A DNA stretch of 64,000 bases from contig WBMV01004154.1 in the NCBI GenBank assembly GCA_013396655.1, positions 460,045 to 524,044 of the forward strand. Direction: 5' to 3'. Shown here in pieces: positions 1 to 12,599 of this stretch. A program made the translations under genes and the position numbers. The notes under the pieces are model-generated. The model made no database searches, had not been told where the DNA came from, and saw nothing but the letters and a program-made list of their open reading frames with translations. Position 1 is the stretch's first letter; each line of letters starts with the position of its first letter. Source of the stretch: Campylorhamphus procurvoides (lineage: Eukaryota; Chordata; Aves; Passeriformes; Dendrocolaptidae).

Positions 1-814
1 ATAATAATGGAAAAGGAAACAAAAGACACTGGAAATTGCTGCAGAAATCATAGCGACTGGATTTGTTCAACACTGATGTTTCATTTTTATTTTGTTTGAT
101 TTTTTTTAAATTATTTTTGAGGAGTAGATTCTCTTTAAGCAAAGATCCCCTGTGGTTTTTATTTTGGGTTTCATTTTCCTTTTTTTTTCCCAAGTCCTTT
201 TTCTTTTTTTTTCCACAACTTCTCACCTCGGAGTCTTCCTAGAAGTGCAACTTTCTTTTTGGGCTTTTCCATGTGAAAATGGGTTGGTGATTTTCAGTTA
301 CAGGACTTCAACAGTGGGAATAAACAAATGTTAGGAAACTTTAGGCAGGAGAAGGGGTGGGTTGTTTGGATGTATGGGTGGTTTGAGGCTCCTAATTTTA
401 TAATTTTTATATTTTTTTTTACCTTTAGTTTGATTTGGGAGGCTGTGGATGGAGAATTATATTACTTGACTAAAAATGCAGGTCATATATGCATACGGAG
501 CACTAGTCCTACAGTTTTAATTATGACATTTAGCAGTTCTCCCTCACACCCCCCGCCCCCTTCCCCCTTCTTGGTGGTTACTGGGAATAGACACGATGTG
601 GGTACGAAACACAGGAACATTTCTAATCCATGGCAAGGGAAGGGGGCACATCTGAATCCCAGTTTTCAGTCGTTTACGGTTGTGTTTAATTTTATATTGG
701 GATGGGTTTGCGCTCCTTTTGTTTTGTTTTTGTTTGTTTGGTTGGTTGGTTTTTTTTGGAAATATTTTAAAGGTCCTCTTTTTTGTTGTTGTTTTTATGT
801 CATTCCGCTTGTAG
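1..814 (+). other. TFAP2B: TFAP2B intron 1, 3' part
   Basis: This is intronic sequence before coding exon 2, ending in a pyrimidine- and T-rich stretch and the acceptor GTAG at 811-814. It is strongly T-rich (runs of T near 100-115, 180-220, 410-420 and 750-790). The open frames here come from T-rich composition and show no protein signature. No alternative first exon could be recognised. AP-2 genes are known to use alternative first exons, so one could lie further upstream. Confidence 0.8.
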
Positions 815-1336
<522 letters not shown>

Positions 1337-2742
1337 TGATCAGCGAGGGATTTCCAACGATATTACTGTGGGATACCATTCTCTTTTTCTGTGCTGGGAT
1401 TATAACTGTGATCCTCCCCCGCCCTTTCCCTCTATTTTTCTATATTTTTTTAATAAGAGAATTTATTTCCTTGCTGTCACGCATAGGCTCTGCTTTATAA
1501 ACCCTCCCTACGTGGCAAGACAGCAGAGTGCTGGAGGAAGGCAGACATACTGCTCTAAATATTCCACGTGTTTCAAAACCTGACAGAGTTCAAGCCTGGC
1601 TTTTCAAATTCCAGTTATTTCCCATGCAATCTCAGCATCCACCCCCCTCCGCCCCCCCAGCCAATTTCCTGTCGTTCAGGGATTTTGATGAAACTGTCGA
1701 ATTACTACATTTTTCATCCAGGAGGGAGGGAAAATATAAACAAAACCCAAACCAAAAGCAGTAACTGATGATAAGAAACAAGTTCTGTGTCCCCCGCCCC
1801 TCTCACTCCTCCCTTATTTTTTAAGTGTAGTTGGTAGAGTAGCACTGATTTTAAATAGTTTTATTCCCTCTTTTGGGTAACAAAGGAGTTTCTCTGGGCT
1901 CAGAGAACAGTATTTCCCAGCTTTCTTCCATCCCACGCGAAACTCATATCACGTGTTACTTCCTAAAAACAGAAAGGCCCTTTAACAGCTTCGGTGCTGG
2001 GACGGTTTGCACCTTGCTGGAGCAGGGCATGAATAGTCCGTGGGGACGTCTGAGCCGGAGGCTGAAGCCTCCAGGGGCCAGGTCCTGCATTAGACTTTAC
2101 TAATCAGGATTTTGGGGTTCTCTTCCATTTCTTTTTCGGTGTTTTTTTCCCCAAAATTTCTGTCTCATATATAATATATATGTATGACACATGTATTTAT
2201 TCTTGGGATAAATAAAGATATGGACCACTGGATGAAATATGGACTGCAAAGTTACAGAAAGGAAAAGAGAAAAGAGGATCCTGGGAAGGGAAAAAAAAAT
2301 AGCCGTGAAAAAGGATGCTGCTGAATATCACAGGAATCAGCGGCAAGGAAGTAGGAGGAGATATATTGCTTTGGCTTGTGGCTTGTCTTAGGGCTTCCCG
2401 GGAAAATCCCAGAGCTTTGCTTTAGAAATAGAAAGGTTTTGCTGTTTGGATTTGCTCCTGCCTCCGAGCTCAGTGGCCGTCGAGTCGCTGGTTTTTGTGC
2501 GTTGCCAAGGTGGCTTTGAGACTTGGGGGCAGCCCCAGACCCCCAAGGGCATGATGCGCAAGTCTCGTCTCGCATTCCCGGCTCAGACAAACTGGTTTGC
2601 AAGTCAAGGCGAGTTTTACCTCTGTGAATGTAGAAAGGAGACCCCTCTCCTTTCCCTCTGCAGCCGATAGGCGTTAAGCACTGTTTGTGGTTTGATATTT
2701 ACACTTTCCCCAAAGAAAAACCGGTAATTGTTGTGCTTTTGT

Positions 2743-2962
2743 GAAGAAAAAAGAAAAAAAAAGAGAAAAACAGAAAAGAGGGAGGGAAAAGGAAAGAGAC
2801 AAAAAAGGAGAGAAGAGGATAAAATACAGAAAAGGCGAAAGGAGAGAGAGAGAAGAAAAGGTAGAGGAAGAAGAGAGGGAAAGGAGGGGGAAAGATAGGG
2901 AAAGAAAGAGAGAAAAGCTTAAAGAATGAAAGAAAGAGAATAAATAATAGGGGAAAAAGGAG
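2743..2962. repeat. Polypurine (GA/A-rich) tract
   Basis: About 220 bases are almost entirely A and G on the + strand, mixing AAAAG, GAGA and GGGA words with only a few pyrimidine interruptions. It lies in intron 2 of TFAP2B. Tracts of this kind can adopt triplex (H-DNA) structures, which is established for mirror-symmetric polypurine DNA but not tested here. Two similar purine tracts lie in intron 3 and just after the stop codon. Confidence 0.9.
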
Positions 2963-4309
2963 CTCAAATGATGTAGCACTGGCGGGAAGTGCCTCCCTCC
3001 GATGTCTCCAAGCTCAGTGGTGCGACCCGCGGCCATCCCCGGGCTGACCGGGCCGGAGTAGGTGGGATGGAATGGAATGGGGGTAGGATGGGGTAGGCTA
3101 GGCTGTGGACCAGAAGGACCGGGATTCTTGTTTTGGGGTTCTGAGGCAGCAGGAAAATAAACAGACCCTTTATTTCTGGAAGTTTGGTCTCAGGTTAGGG
3201 GAGGAGGTATTCCAAGGAGAAACACACGAAGGAAGAGGTGTCTAACTGTAAGTCAACAGAGGCATTAGGGAGAGCAGCCCAGAATTGGCTCCTACCTCTC
3301 AGTATTTTCTATTCGTGTCCCTCCACTAGTGACAGATGAACTTGGGCAATTTTCCATCCTGATATTTAATATGGATTTATCCTAGATTCAAGGAATCCGC
3401 TCTAGCTGCAGGGAATTTTATTTAGACAACCTATACTTATTATCCACCATCACTGGACAGAATTTCCAGGAAGGGTATCAGATACAAATTTTTTTTAGTA
3501 GTCAAAAAAAGTTGAACCGATATCTAGATATGTAGTTGGATAAAGATGTTCCGCTTTGCTTTAGCTTATGCTTGTCTTATCAAATATGTGCCATGAGAAT
3601 GGGCTGGGCTGAGCAGGAGACAGAGAGTGCGTGACAGAAAGAAACAGTGGTTATTTTATAAACACCAAATCCAGGCCATGTGTGAGCCATTGTCCAGGGC
3701 TAGAATTAAGTGATTGTAACATGATAGCGCTCTGTTATTGTAAACAGGACATATTGTATTGCTCTTGCTGCCCCTTTCGAGAGGAATTTTCAATCTGCGA
3801 TTTACAGCCTTCAGACAGGGAACAGAGAAGCCAAGACCTACTTATTGAAAACAAATTTGCATCATCTAATAGGGATTCTGGGAAAAAAAAAGTCCACCGT
3901 TGCAAACCCAGATACTTCCCCCCTCCCCCCAGCTATACAGGAGTAGGGTTATAGTAGTAGGAGATACAATGGAGGAAATATGAAGGGGGAAATTCCGATT
4001 CTTTAGACTCTGTAAAACAAAGAGCTCAGTTTTTGAGGTTTTCTCTAGGATATATCCATAGCTGTTGAATAAGGTTGTTATAGATAGTACTTAGGAAGCT
4101 CTATGCTATCAGATTATTGGAGGAGGGAAGGGAGGGGAATCTTCCTCTCCAGATTTTCTAAGTATATCTGGAAACTCATCACCTTTCCCCTCCCTGCATA
4201 CACACCTCCGCTCCTCCTCCTCACTCACATTGCTGCTACGCGCTAGCTGGAGACAAGGAAAGTTAAGTTGCACCAAAACACCCAAATCTCTTATAAAGTA
4301 ACCCCTGGT

Positions 4310-4490
4310 ATCACTTTTAACTAAAGAAGTCTAGTAATTAAAAGTCTGAGTTGTTTTTCCACGTTTCCGCATGCAGTCCTAATTAAATCTTTACGATCCT
4401 CTCTGTGACTATTAACTGCCAGCATGCTGAGCGAATATCCTGTACAAAAACCCAGCAGGAGGGCGTAATTAGATAGAAAATCAGACAGGA
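4310..4490. promoter_or_regulatory. Candidate conserved noncoding block, intron 2
   Basis: This is a complex-sequence block between low-complexity stretches. It contains several homeodomain-type words (TAATTAAA near 4336, CTAATTAAAT near 4380, GTAATTAG near 4466) and a GCATGC word, without repeats or coding potential. This composition is typical of deeply conserved developmental enhancers, but conservation was not tested. Boundaries are approximate and function is inference only. Confidence 0.25.
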
Positions 4491-5479
4491 GTCTTCTCAT
4501 TAACTACAACAACTAACCCACGTTGCTGATGGAGCGAGCGGAGTGCACGCACACGCGTAAAGGGTGTGCACAACCACAGACTCCAGAGATAAGGTGAGAT
4601 AAGGAGGAAAGATGGGAAAAAATAAAAGAGAAGGTGGTGTTTCATGTTTACCTCCAATTCCGTGCCATCGAGGTGAGCCACGCTGCACTCCAGCAGGCTG
4701 TAGGATTTGCTCATCATCCCTCGATGGGAGCTGCTCAGGGAAAGGAGGGAAGATTTTGTAATTTTATTTTGTGCCCTTTAGGTATGTAGCCTATTGATTA
4801 TGAGACAGAGACACAGCCATGCCCAAACACATCACATAAGGCACTGCTCTGCGTGTGTGTGAGGGTGTATTCAAGGAAAATGAAAGGAAAGCTCTCATAG
4901 AAAGTATTGTTCCATCACATTTTGGGGAAGTGTAATTTTCTCCTAAATCATATTCCATCTGGAATGTCTCCGCTGAGCACAGAGACTGGAGATAAGGGTT
5001 GGATCCAGATAAGCTCAGCCTCTAGGTGTAGCAAAGATGAAGCTAAAGCAATAGCATTGGTGTGCTGTAAAGGTGTTTTCTTTATCAAATAAAAGCGTGA
5101 CAACTCCCCAAACATGCAATAAGAGTGGAAAACCCAAATCCTAAATAGTAATGAGAAAAATAAAATAATAAACCCAAGAAACCCACAGGCCCTTCCTTTC
5201 TCTAGAATTTACCCAAAAATGGAACCTGTCGGAATTCTGCAATAATTAGCTCTTCTCTTTGGGAGATGACTTTACTGTGCCAAACGCAGATTCAGGGGGT
5301 GTTTTTCGGGTTGTTTTGTTTGGGGCTTTTTTTTTCTATTCTTTTGGTATATTTCCCTTTCTTGTTGAGAAATGAAACCCCACATTTGCTGTGTAGTCTG
5401 TGCCCGTCTTTGTTCTCTTCCTTGCTAAATAAGTTAATGCCATAATAACAGGTGTGCTCCTCAGCGGGCTGAAAAGAAA

Positions 5480-5493
5480 GGGGGGGGGGGGGG
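5480..5493 (+). repeat. 14-base G run
   Basis: A mononucleotide run of 14 G lies in intron 2, flanked by AAAG and AAAGG. It could take part in quadruplex structure and is a likely site of length error in assembly and of polymorphism. Confidence 0.95.
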
Positions 5494-5639
5494 AAAGGCT
5501 AAAAACACAGCTTTGAAATCGGGAGACTTTTTTTCCTAGACAATCAATTTAATGGTTCATACTTTTGATAACGTGTATTCCCGCTCCTCCCTCCCCGTCC
5601 CCACTAATTCAGGACATGGAAGAAACCTCGGGAGCTGTA

Positions 5640-5775
5640 AATCTCTTTCTGCTCGTCCCCTGTATGATGTGGGCGTTGCGCTGCGCTCCAAAAGGCTCAG
5701 GCTTTAATTAAAAGTCCATAATGTAAACTATGATATATAAAAAGTAAATGGCCCTTGAATTATTAAGATGTAGCA
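5640..5775. promoter_or_regulatory. Candidate conserved noncoding block, intron 2
   Basis: Non-repetitive sequence with a GC-rich left part (GTGGGCGTTGCGCTGCGCTC) passing into an A/T-rich right part with TTTAATTAAAAG, CATAATG and TTGAATTATTAAG. The mix of intact CpGs and TAAT cores within 140 bp is unlike the surrounding low-complexity intron. Called from composition alone, so low confidence. Confidence 0.22.
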
Positions 5776-6077
5776 GGGTTAAACAAACAAACAAAAACGA
5801 AAAAAGAGGAGGAGAGGGAGGAAAGGGGAGGGAGTATTTAAGTTGTCCTTAATCGTGTTCATTTATGTCATGCAATAGATCTTGCAGATGTTGCCAAATT
5901 GCCACATTTTCAAAGGAAGAAATATAAAGCTTTATGGAATGCAAAGAAGTCTATGTGATATCTATGTTTTATAAGATAACAAAACCAGTATTGCACCCCA
6001 TATGCTTCATACCTCCTTTTGTTTTATTAGAAGACTATATAATTTGTAAGAATTTCATTTCCTTGTCGATTTGGGGA

Positions 6078-6110
6078 AATAATAATAACAACAATAATAA
6101 TAATAAAAAA
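6078..6110 (+). repeat. AAT/AAC microsatellite
   Basis: Imperfect trinucleotide repeat of AAT with AAC interruptions, ending in a short A run, in intron 2 about 130 bases upstream of exon 3. Confidence 0.9.
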
Positions 6111-6237
6111 ATCCCTCCTCCCCTAGTGAATTAATATAAATGGAAATAACAGGAACTCCAGTTTGGAATGACATGATTTATGTACGTGATTCTTTAATAT
6201 CCAGTCAATTTGAATAGTGATGTTTTTATATTCACAG

Positions 6238-6298
6238 TCAGTTGAAGATGCCAATAACAGCGGTATGAACTTATTGGACCAGTCTGTCATTAAAAAAG
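6238..6298 (+). CDS. TFAP2B: TFAP2B coding exon 3 (61-bp small exon)
   Basis: This exon begins TCA GTT GAA GAT after ttcacag and ends ATT AAA AAA G before donor gtatgg at 6299. It encodes SVEDANNSGMNLLDQSVIKK plus the first base of a valine codon, about residues 181-201. It links the activation region to the DNA-binding half, and the DQSVIKK-type ending is shared across AP-2 paralogues. At 61 bp it shifts phase from 0 to 1, so skipping it would break the downstream frame. The acceptor has an unusually poor pyrimidine tract and the donor (gtatgg) departs from consensus, so recognition may depend on exonic or intronic enhancers (inference). Confidence 0.96.
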
Positions 6299-6879
6299 GT
6301 ATGGATTATTCCAACAAGATAGACAAACTTTTACTGTGCAGCAATATCTTCATGATATATTTTGACTTTGGGGCAATTAATTTCTGCGGGAAGCATGCAT
6401 ACGTGGCAGCAAGATGAATAGTTGATTGGATCAGCAGATAGAGTGAGGGGATAAGATATGCGAAAGAAAAAGTTTATATCCCTGCCTCCCCCGTCCTTCA
6501 AAGGGTTTACTCACACAAATGCTCTCTAATGGAGCACCCCCTGCTCTAATGCAGTTTCCACGGCCCCTCTCCTCTTTTTCTTCTCCCACAAGCTCGATAG
6601 TCCGCGATGGGGACCCCTTGGCTGTTAATGGGGGAAGGGGATTGATTCCGTTTGGGGTTTAAATGCATTTCACAGGCGAGTCAAACGTGGAGAGAGAGAT
6701 GGCCCAGGAAAGGCAGCCCCGTCCCCTTTCCCTGCTTCCTCCAAGATTCCCCCCTTCCTCCAAGATTTCCCCCCCTTCCCCATGCCCATTTTTTACATCT
6801 TTCTACATATGCGCCCATGATTTAGTGTAACTGCAGAATCACCCCATACTGTTAAAGGGAATGTGATATTAACAAATGT

Positions 6880-7070
6880 TTGCAGTCTCTTGTACAGCTG
6901 TAAGCAAAATAATTAACTAATTAAACTAATTAAATGTAATTACAATAACTCATTTTGGGCGTATTGCAGCTGCTTAATTTTTTTACATTTCTCTGACAGT
7001 CCCTCGAAGATGCTTGGCGATTAGTGTTGTGTTATGCTGATAGACAATAAACAGATCACACGCTGCAAAT
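6880..7070. promoter_or_regulatory. Candidate enhancer: homeodomain-site cluster, intron 3
   Basis: Within 6909-6945 the sequence reads as successive AATTAACTAATTAAACTAAT-type words followed by GTAATTAC, giving at least five TAAT/ATTA cores in under 40 bases. A CAGCTG E-box lies just before (about 6894) and CAGCTGCTTAAT follows at about 6967. TAAT is the core homeodomain site and CAGCTG is an E-box (established). That this is an enhancer of TFAP2B is inference; conservation and chromatin data would decide it. Confidence 0.35.
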
Positions 7071-8929
7071 GGAGGGAAAGCTATCTTTAATTATCTAAGG
7101 AGTTTCTATTTCTAGATTCAATTTTAAGTACCAGAGATGAGGCTTAGAAATGCTGTCCCTTATGCTTACTATCAACAGCACTTATCTCCAGGACCTTGCT
7201 ATTTGTCAAATGCTCACAAATAGTTTAATAGCGATGATCTTGTAGGATGTAAAGCAAAATAACAGGAAGGGTGTTTATTTAAAATGTGTAGAAGGCAGCA
7301 TGAGGTCCTTCCTTGTATTTATTGTTTGTTTTGTTGCTGTTTGTTTGGGGTTGGGGTTTTTTGAATCTAAATCTTTATATAAGGTCTTTCTTTCACACAC
7401 ATGGTCAAGGTCTAGTTATTTGAGGGAGGACAGATGAAAACTTGAAGATCATTTGGCAGTACAACTTATGACTATTTGTTGAGAGGTCGAAGGTTGTTTT
7501 TGTTTTAAGAAACAGAAAGTTACTTACCTTTAAAAAGAAAAAAAAAAGAGTGTTTGCTTCTGCTGTTTTGGTTCAGTTTGAATGTTTAGTGGAGTTTCTA
7601 CTCAGGATCTATAATCTAATGATTCTTGTTGTATCTTTAACCTTTTTTTTTTTCTCACTCTCCTCCCCCTTCCCCACCCCCACTTGACACCTCATACACG
7701 ATGTTTCCTCTTGTGTGTATTTGATTAATTGGTGCTTGATTTGTGGTCTAGAGTCTCTTTCCCAACGTTGTTCCGTGCTGGTTTTTCACAGAATACACAG
7801 TCCAAAATATTTTTTTTTTTTTAAAACACGCACACATCTGGGTCTTTCCCTCCTTCAGCTGGCGAGGACAGCAGAGACATTCCATGTGTGTGCTGGGTGG
7901 TACAGTTAGATAGCAACCAGCATTAGAATGTGAAAGTTAATTATATACATTAGGTATACATTTTTTTATATATTTAGGTGTGCTTTTTATGTGTGGGCAG
8001 TGCAACGGCCCCAGGTCGAGCAGCTGCCGCCTAAAGAGACCCAGTCCCATCTATATGGGATTACATGTGCCTATTTGCAGCCAAAAGAGATACTCTGAGT
8101 TTACACATGATGAACAGGAGACATATGCACTTTGGGAATTAGGTTACTAAAAAGATCCTGAGATGCGTTTGTAACTGTTTAAAAGTCACTGCAGCAGCGT
8201 TTCCTTCATTAGAAGTAATGTTGAGGTCTAAGAGACTTTCCAGCATAAAGGGATATTGGTTTGTTTTGTTTTGTTGGGGTTTTTTTAGCACAGCCATTTT
8301 CCTGGGTGCAGAGGCAGAGAAATGGGTAGTAAATAGCAGGTCACACTTGTGGCAGTCAATATTTAATCAGGACGAGAGAAGGAGCAACACAGAGAGTGCT
8401 CAGTATCAATTTCGCTTTGTTCCCTGCAGTTTGTAGCTTTGACGATGTACTTTGAAGCAAGAATAAGTGGTTTAAACTCTGTGAGTCATTATTGCAGGCA
8501 GATGGCACAGACAGATAGACAGACATATAGGTATTGACTGATTTTTGTGCAGTGGAACACTCCTGTGATACATATATGCTAGACGAGAGCTGGAGTGCGT
8601 CTACTTCACCAAATCCTAGTTTAGCGCCTAAAATTCTTTAATTACAAAGCAAAGGGGAAAGTATGATGAGGACTTGAACTCTAAACTTAATTATTTCAGT
8701 CAGACTGCGTATGTTTCTTTATGGTCTTTCAGGCCTGCAAAGGGAATTATCTATCTATGCAAAAGGTTTGCCAAAATATTAAGGAAATTATACAGGGATT
8801 CATACACGGCTATCGATTTATCTCATGTATCGATCCCCCACAACAGATTACATATACCCAGTCTCTTGTTATGTTTGCTATCTGAGCTTACTTGACATTT
8901 CTGAAGTAATTTAGTTAAGAGGAAATGAG

Positions 8930-9480
8930 TTGTTCCCAGTAGAGAGAGCAAACGAGTGGAGTGAAGGTAGCCAGCGTGATAAATGGCTCTTTCATTTGGA
9001 GATCTCCAGAGCTCGTTTAAGGCTAATTTTCTGTATTAGCCCCCTTTGAGCTATTAATGCAATAGGCAGGGACCGTGGCCCCTCGTCTCTTAGCTGCCCC
9101 ATTAGAGCGAGCATTAAGCTACCAAGCCTGAACTCCACCGTGGTGGTGGTGGTGGTGGTGGTGGTGGAGGTGAAATAATGAAAGGTGCTTTTTAAACTCC
9201 CCTAATCTAAATTGGCAGAGGGTGGTTAATACGATTTGAAGGGGGCTGGTCAATGAACAATCAATAAACTAATAATGAGAAGGATGCGGTACATTAACAG
9301 CCTAAAAATGCAATGAGACATTAAAAAATCATCGTTAACTCCTAGTTGCACTAAGATTTGGGTGCTGGAAGTGGGAGGGAGCCAGATAAATAATCGAGAT
9401 GATAATAATAATCACCAAGAGCATTAATATCAGTTTTAACTCGGCTTTCAGAGCTTACCGGCTGCACGTTTGAGGCCTGT
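8930..9480. promoter_or_regulatory. Candidate conserved noncoding block, intron 3
   Basis: About 550 bases of high-complexity sequence without stop-free coding potential or transposon similarity. It includes TTAATGCAATAGG, GCATTAAGC, CAATCAATAAACTAATAATG and AATAATCGAGATGATAATAA words. A GGT trinucleotide repeat interrupts it at 9141-9167. The density of TAAT and ATGCAAT-like words suggests homeodomain and POU sites. Regulatory role is inferred from composition only. Confidence 0.3.
9141..9167 (+). repeat. GGT trinucleotide repeat
   Basis: Nine uninterrupted TGG/GGT units lie in intron 3 inside a block otherwise of high complexity. The spaced GG pairs could form a two-tetrad quadruplex, and length polymorphism is likely. 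Confidence 0.95.
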
Positions 9481-10444
9481 CCTTCGATTTCTGCTGAAAT
9501 GAAGGGAAAGTTTTCCATGTGTCAGGAATATGATATAGAGTTCCCTTGACAACTGCTCATCTGGAATCTGCTTGGCACCGTCTATGGTGAAAGAAGTTGT
9601 CCTCTTGCAAAATCTTGCGTGGCCCGAGTGCTAAGTTAATTTTTTGTGACTCTGGGGCACAGTCAGTGACCTTAAAATTATTCTGATGTATTTATTTACT
9701 TTCAGCTCTTTCTGACGATGGTCTGCACATTCACACCTGATTTAGCATGAAAGGCCATTTTAACTCGAACACCTTAATTCGTGGTCTCCTTGCAAACACT
9801 GCTCTATTGCACCTACTGTTTTAAGGAAACATATGAAAGAAGGTGTCCTAGCCTTTTGTTTTTAACTCTTAATAATGTAGCATGAGTTTCCTCCCTATCT
9901 CTTGAAGTTTCGGATAAATGATTAACTGAAAACCACTCTGGCCTCAGTTTTTCAGGTGATAGATCTGGGAATCCGAGACAGTGTTTTGCTGCCGCTCAGT
10001 TTCGTGCTCATTCCCGGGTTACCCACTGAACTTTAGGTCCCCTTTAATTGAATGCAAAACAATTTCGAGGGAATACATTTCACTTTGAAATTTAGTCCCG
10101 GCTTTCAGAGGAAAGGGATTGCGGTGGAGGAGAGGGGCGGGAGGAGAGGAGGAGACGAGGGGAGCAGGACGAAATGGGAGATGAACACACACTTTCCGTC
10201 TTTGTTCATTAAAATTACAACAAGATTCGGGTCTTTTAGTCTCGGTGTATAAGACTTTTTAGGCTTGGCTACCGAGTCAGACCAAATCACCAGTTACAGA
10301 AAAGTCCTGTTTTATAATGGACAAAGAACTTATACTCATTTCAAGACCAGTAGGCAGATAAAAAAAATGAAAGCAGTTTGATAGATGATTTGTAATTAAT
10401 TTGTCCATGATGTTTGTTACTAAGAAATATAAGGAATATTTCCT

Positions 10445-10481
10445 CTGATTGATTATTTGATTGACTGATTGATTGACTATC
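10445..10481 (+). repeat. Degenerate TGAT/TGAC repeat (PBX-like sites)
   Basis: Tandem TGATTGATTATTTGATTGAC followed by TGATTGATTGACT. The repeated TGATTGAT word is the core PBX-type binding sequence (established motif), so this is either a simple tetranucleotide repeat or a homotypic site cluster. The sequence cannot separate the two. Confidence 0.7.
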
Positions 10482-10920
10482 ATGTTATTCATTGGTATTA
10501 TTGCATAATATCCATAGCTTAAAGTCCTATTTTTCAGCTATTTTCAGAACATAAATCTACTATTTCTTTATTTTTAGTGTCAATAAAGTGGCTTTTATTT
10601 CCATTTCCTCTTGTGCGTTCACATTTGTGCGCATTTTCACACGTTTTTGGCAAGCAACCCAAAAGAGAACCACTACCAGAAAAAGAAAAAAAAAAAGAAA
10701 AAAAAAAGAACCGAAGACTTAATGTATGCACAGAAAATTGTAAACATGTAAAGAACTGAAAGCTTCACGCTGAGTTTCGCCATGCTCCATTTCCCCACCA
10801 TTTCCTGCTGTCGTTTTAAAGCGATCTCACTCATCTAGAGATCCCGTTTGCAGGAACAGTATGCTTATAATTACTAACAAATCAAGCGGCTACTGTTGCT
10901 CTCCCGGTTTATTGATAAGC

Positions 10921-11110
10921 TGAAGAGAAATGGAAAGGGGAGAAATGACAAAGAGGCTGGAAGCAACCACAGGAGGAGAAAGAAGAAAAAAAAAGAGGGA
11001 AAAAAAGATAAAAGTATGGAAAAGGAGAAAGGGGAGGAAAAAGGAGAGACGAAGGAAGTAAATATAGGAATAAAAAGAGAGGGAGAAGGCAGAGGTTTTG
11101 AAAGGGGGAA
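10921..11110. repeat. Purine-rich tract, intron 3
   Basis: About 190 bases of A/G-dominated sequence, purest at 10976-11095. Open frames on both strands here (lysine/glutamate-rich on plus, phenylalanine/leucine/serine-rich on minus) are composition artefacts. Confidence 0.85.
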
Positions 11111-12599
11111 TTATGTGAGTGCACACATCCACACATCAAATAGAGTTTGGGAGTGAAAGAAAATCGAACAGCTTCTGCTGGGGATAACAAGAACTAAATG
11201 GGATAAAGTGAAAGCAGGAGTGGTGGGGACGCTGCATAGATACGTGTGTGTTGTTCTGTATTATTTCAGTAGTTGTGGCAATCCCCAGCCAACTGGGAAA
11301 GTTGACATCGGCTAAAAATATACTCGGCATTATGGTTTATTTACATGCACGCAGGGATTTGACACATGCAGCAGCACACACGGACGTGTAGATCTCTTCA
11401 CCCACAAAACCTCCACGTTCCATTATCTCTGCTGATGTCTGGGCTATATCTGAAAAGCTCTAGCCATGATAAACATATAGATATGATATAGATAGAGATA
11501 ATTCATTCCATGGCAAACACTTTTTTGAGGCAGCATTAGGTAATTTACAAAAGATATAGAGTCTAGATAGAATACATCTCTCTGAAGCTATGAAATTGCA
11601 ATAGACATGCTTACACCGCCTGGTAAGCCTCGAAAATGGGTTCAGAGTTATCACACTGCAGCTGGTGGGTATGTTCCTATGGTCCTTTTCAGGGAAACAG
11701 TGGTAGGAAGAAAAGCTGAGGAGCTCTCATCATAGCAGGGAAGGGAACCAGCCTGCTTCCCAAAAGCAATTTGCAAGGGAAAAAAATAACAACGAGCGCG
11801 TGAAAATCCATATTTCAAAGGTTAACTAATGTAATGAGTGTTCCAAAAGGCCAAAGCGAGTGGGCTGAGGTGCATTTAAGCATTGCACGGGTCCTTCTCT
11901 CTTTAGTGAGTTTGGACTAAGATCAGATGTTCGTGGAATTGCTGCCTCTTGTTTAATTTCTCAGTTCACTGGACAGTGACCTGATAAACTGGTCACTAAA
12001 TATAGCCACGGTAAAGGTGTACTCAGACCACTGAGCCCGTGTGTTTGTCCCAAGAAAAACTGCCAGTCATGAAAATCTGTCTGGTGGCACTGCTTTAATC
12101 CAACTTTTTTTTTTTTTTGCACTTGATGCTTCACTCAAATAGAACATTGTGCATGAAATGCGTGATATGTATAACGGGGGAAAAATATATATATATGATT
12201 TTTTGGTCTGCAGTACTACCTCTGATACACAAAAAAAAGCCTTCTCCTATAGAATCAATGTAAAAAAAAAATCCTATTAATAGCAACGAAAGCAGGAGCG
12301 GGCCTCTAACTCTTTTATAACTGTTTCTGAGCCATTCTCAAACTATTTGAAACCGCCTTTATGAGCTGCATAAAGTGCCTAAGTAAAAATAATAGAGAAA
12401 TAAGAATCCATTTCACTTTCTGATTCCCTCAAGTCAAGCCACTCAAAATAATTTGTTTATACTGGAGACTATATACAAGGCATAAGAAGCAATATGTATA
12501 TCTAAAAACGACATGCCTTTTGGTTTTTAGCTGTTATAGAGCTTTTATTGTGGGGGTCTGGTCTGGCAGTAGGAAATGATCTGTAATAAAAACAGTGAA

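Noticed and set aside
2674..3036. 120-codon minus-strand frame rich in Leu/Ser/Phe, and the Lys/Glu frame opposite it
   Set aside because: Both are translations of the polypurine tract; the same effect appears at 10890-11190, 29751-30245 and 58027-58351.
10445..10481. TGATTGAT repeat as a definite PBX-binding element
   Set aside because: Tandem TGAT units can arise by slippage, so the motif match alone does not show a functional site; it is kept only as a repeat.
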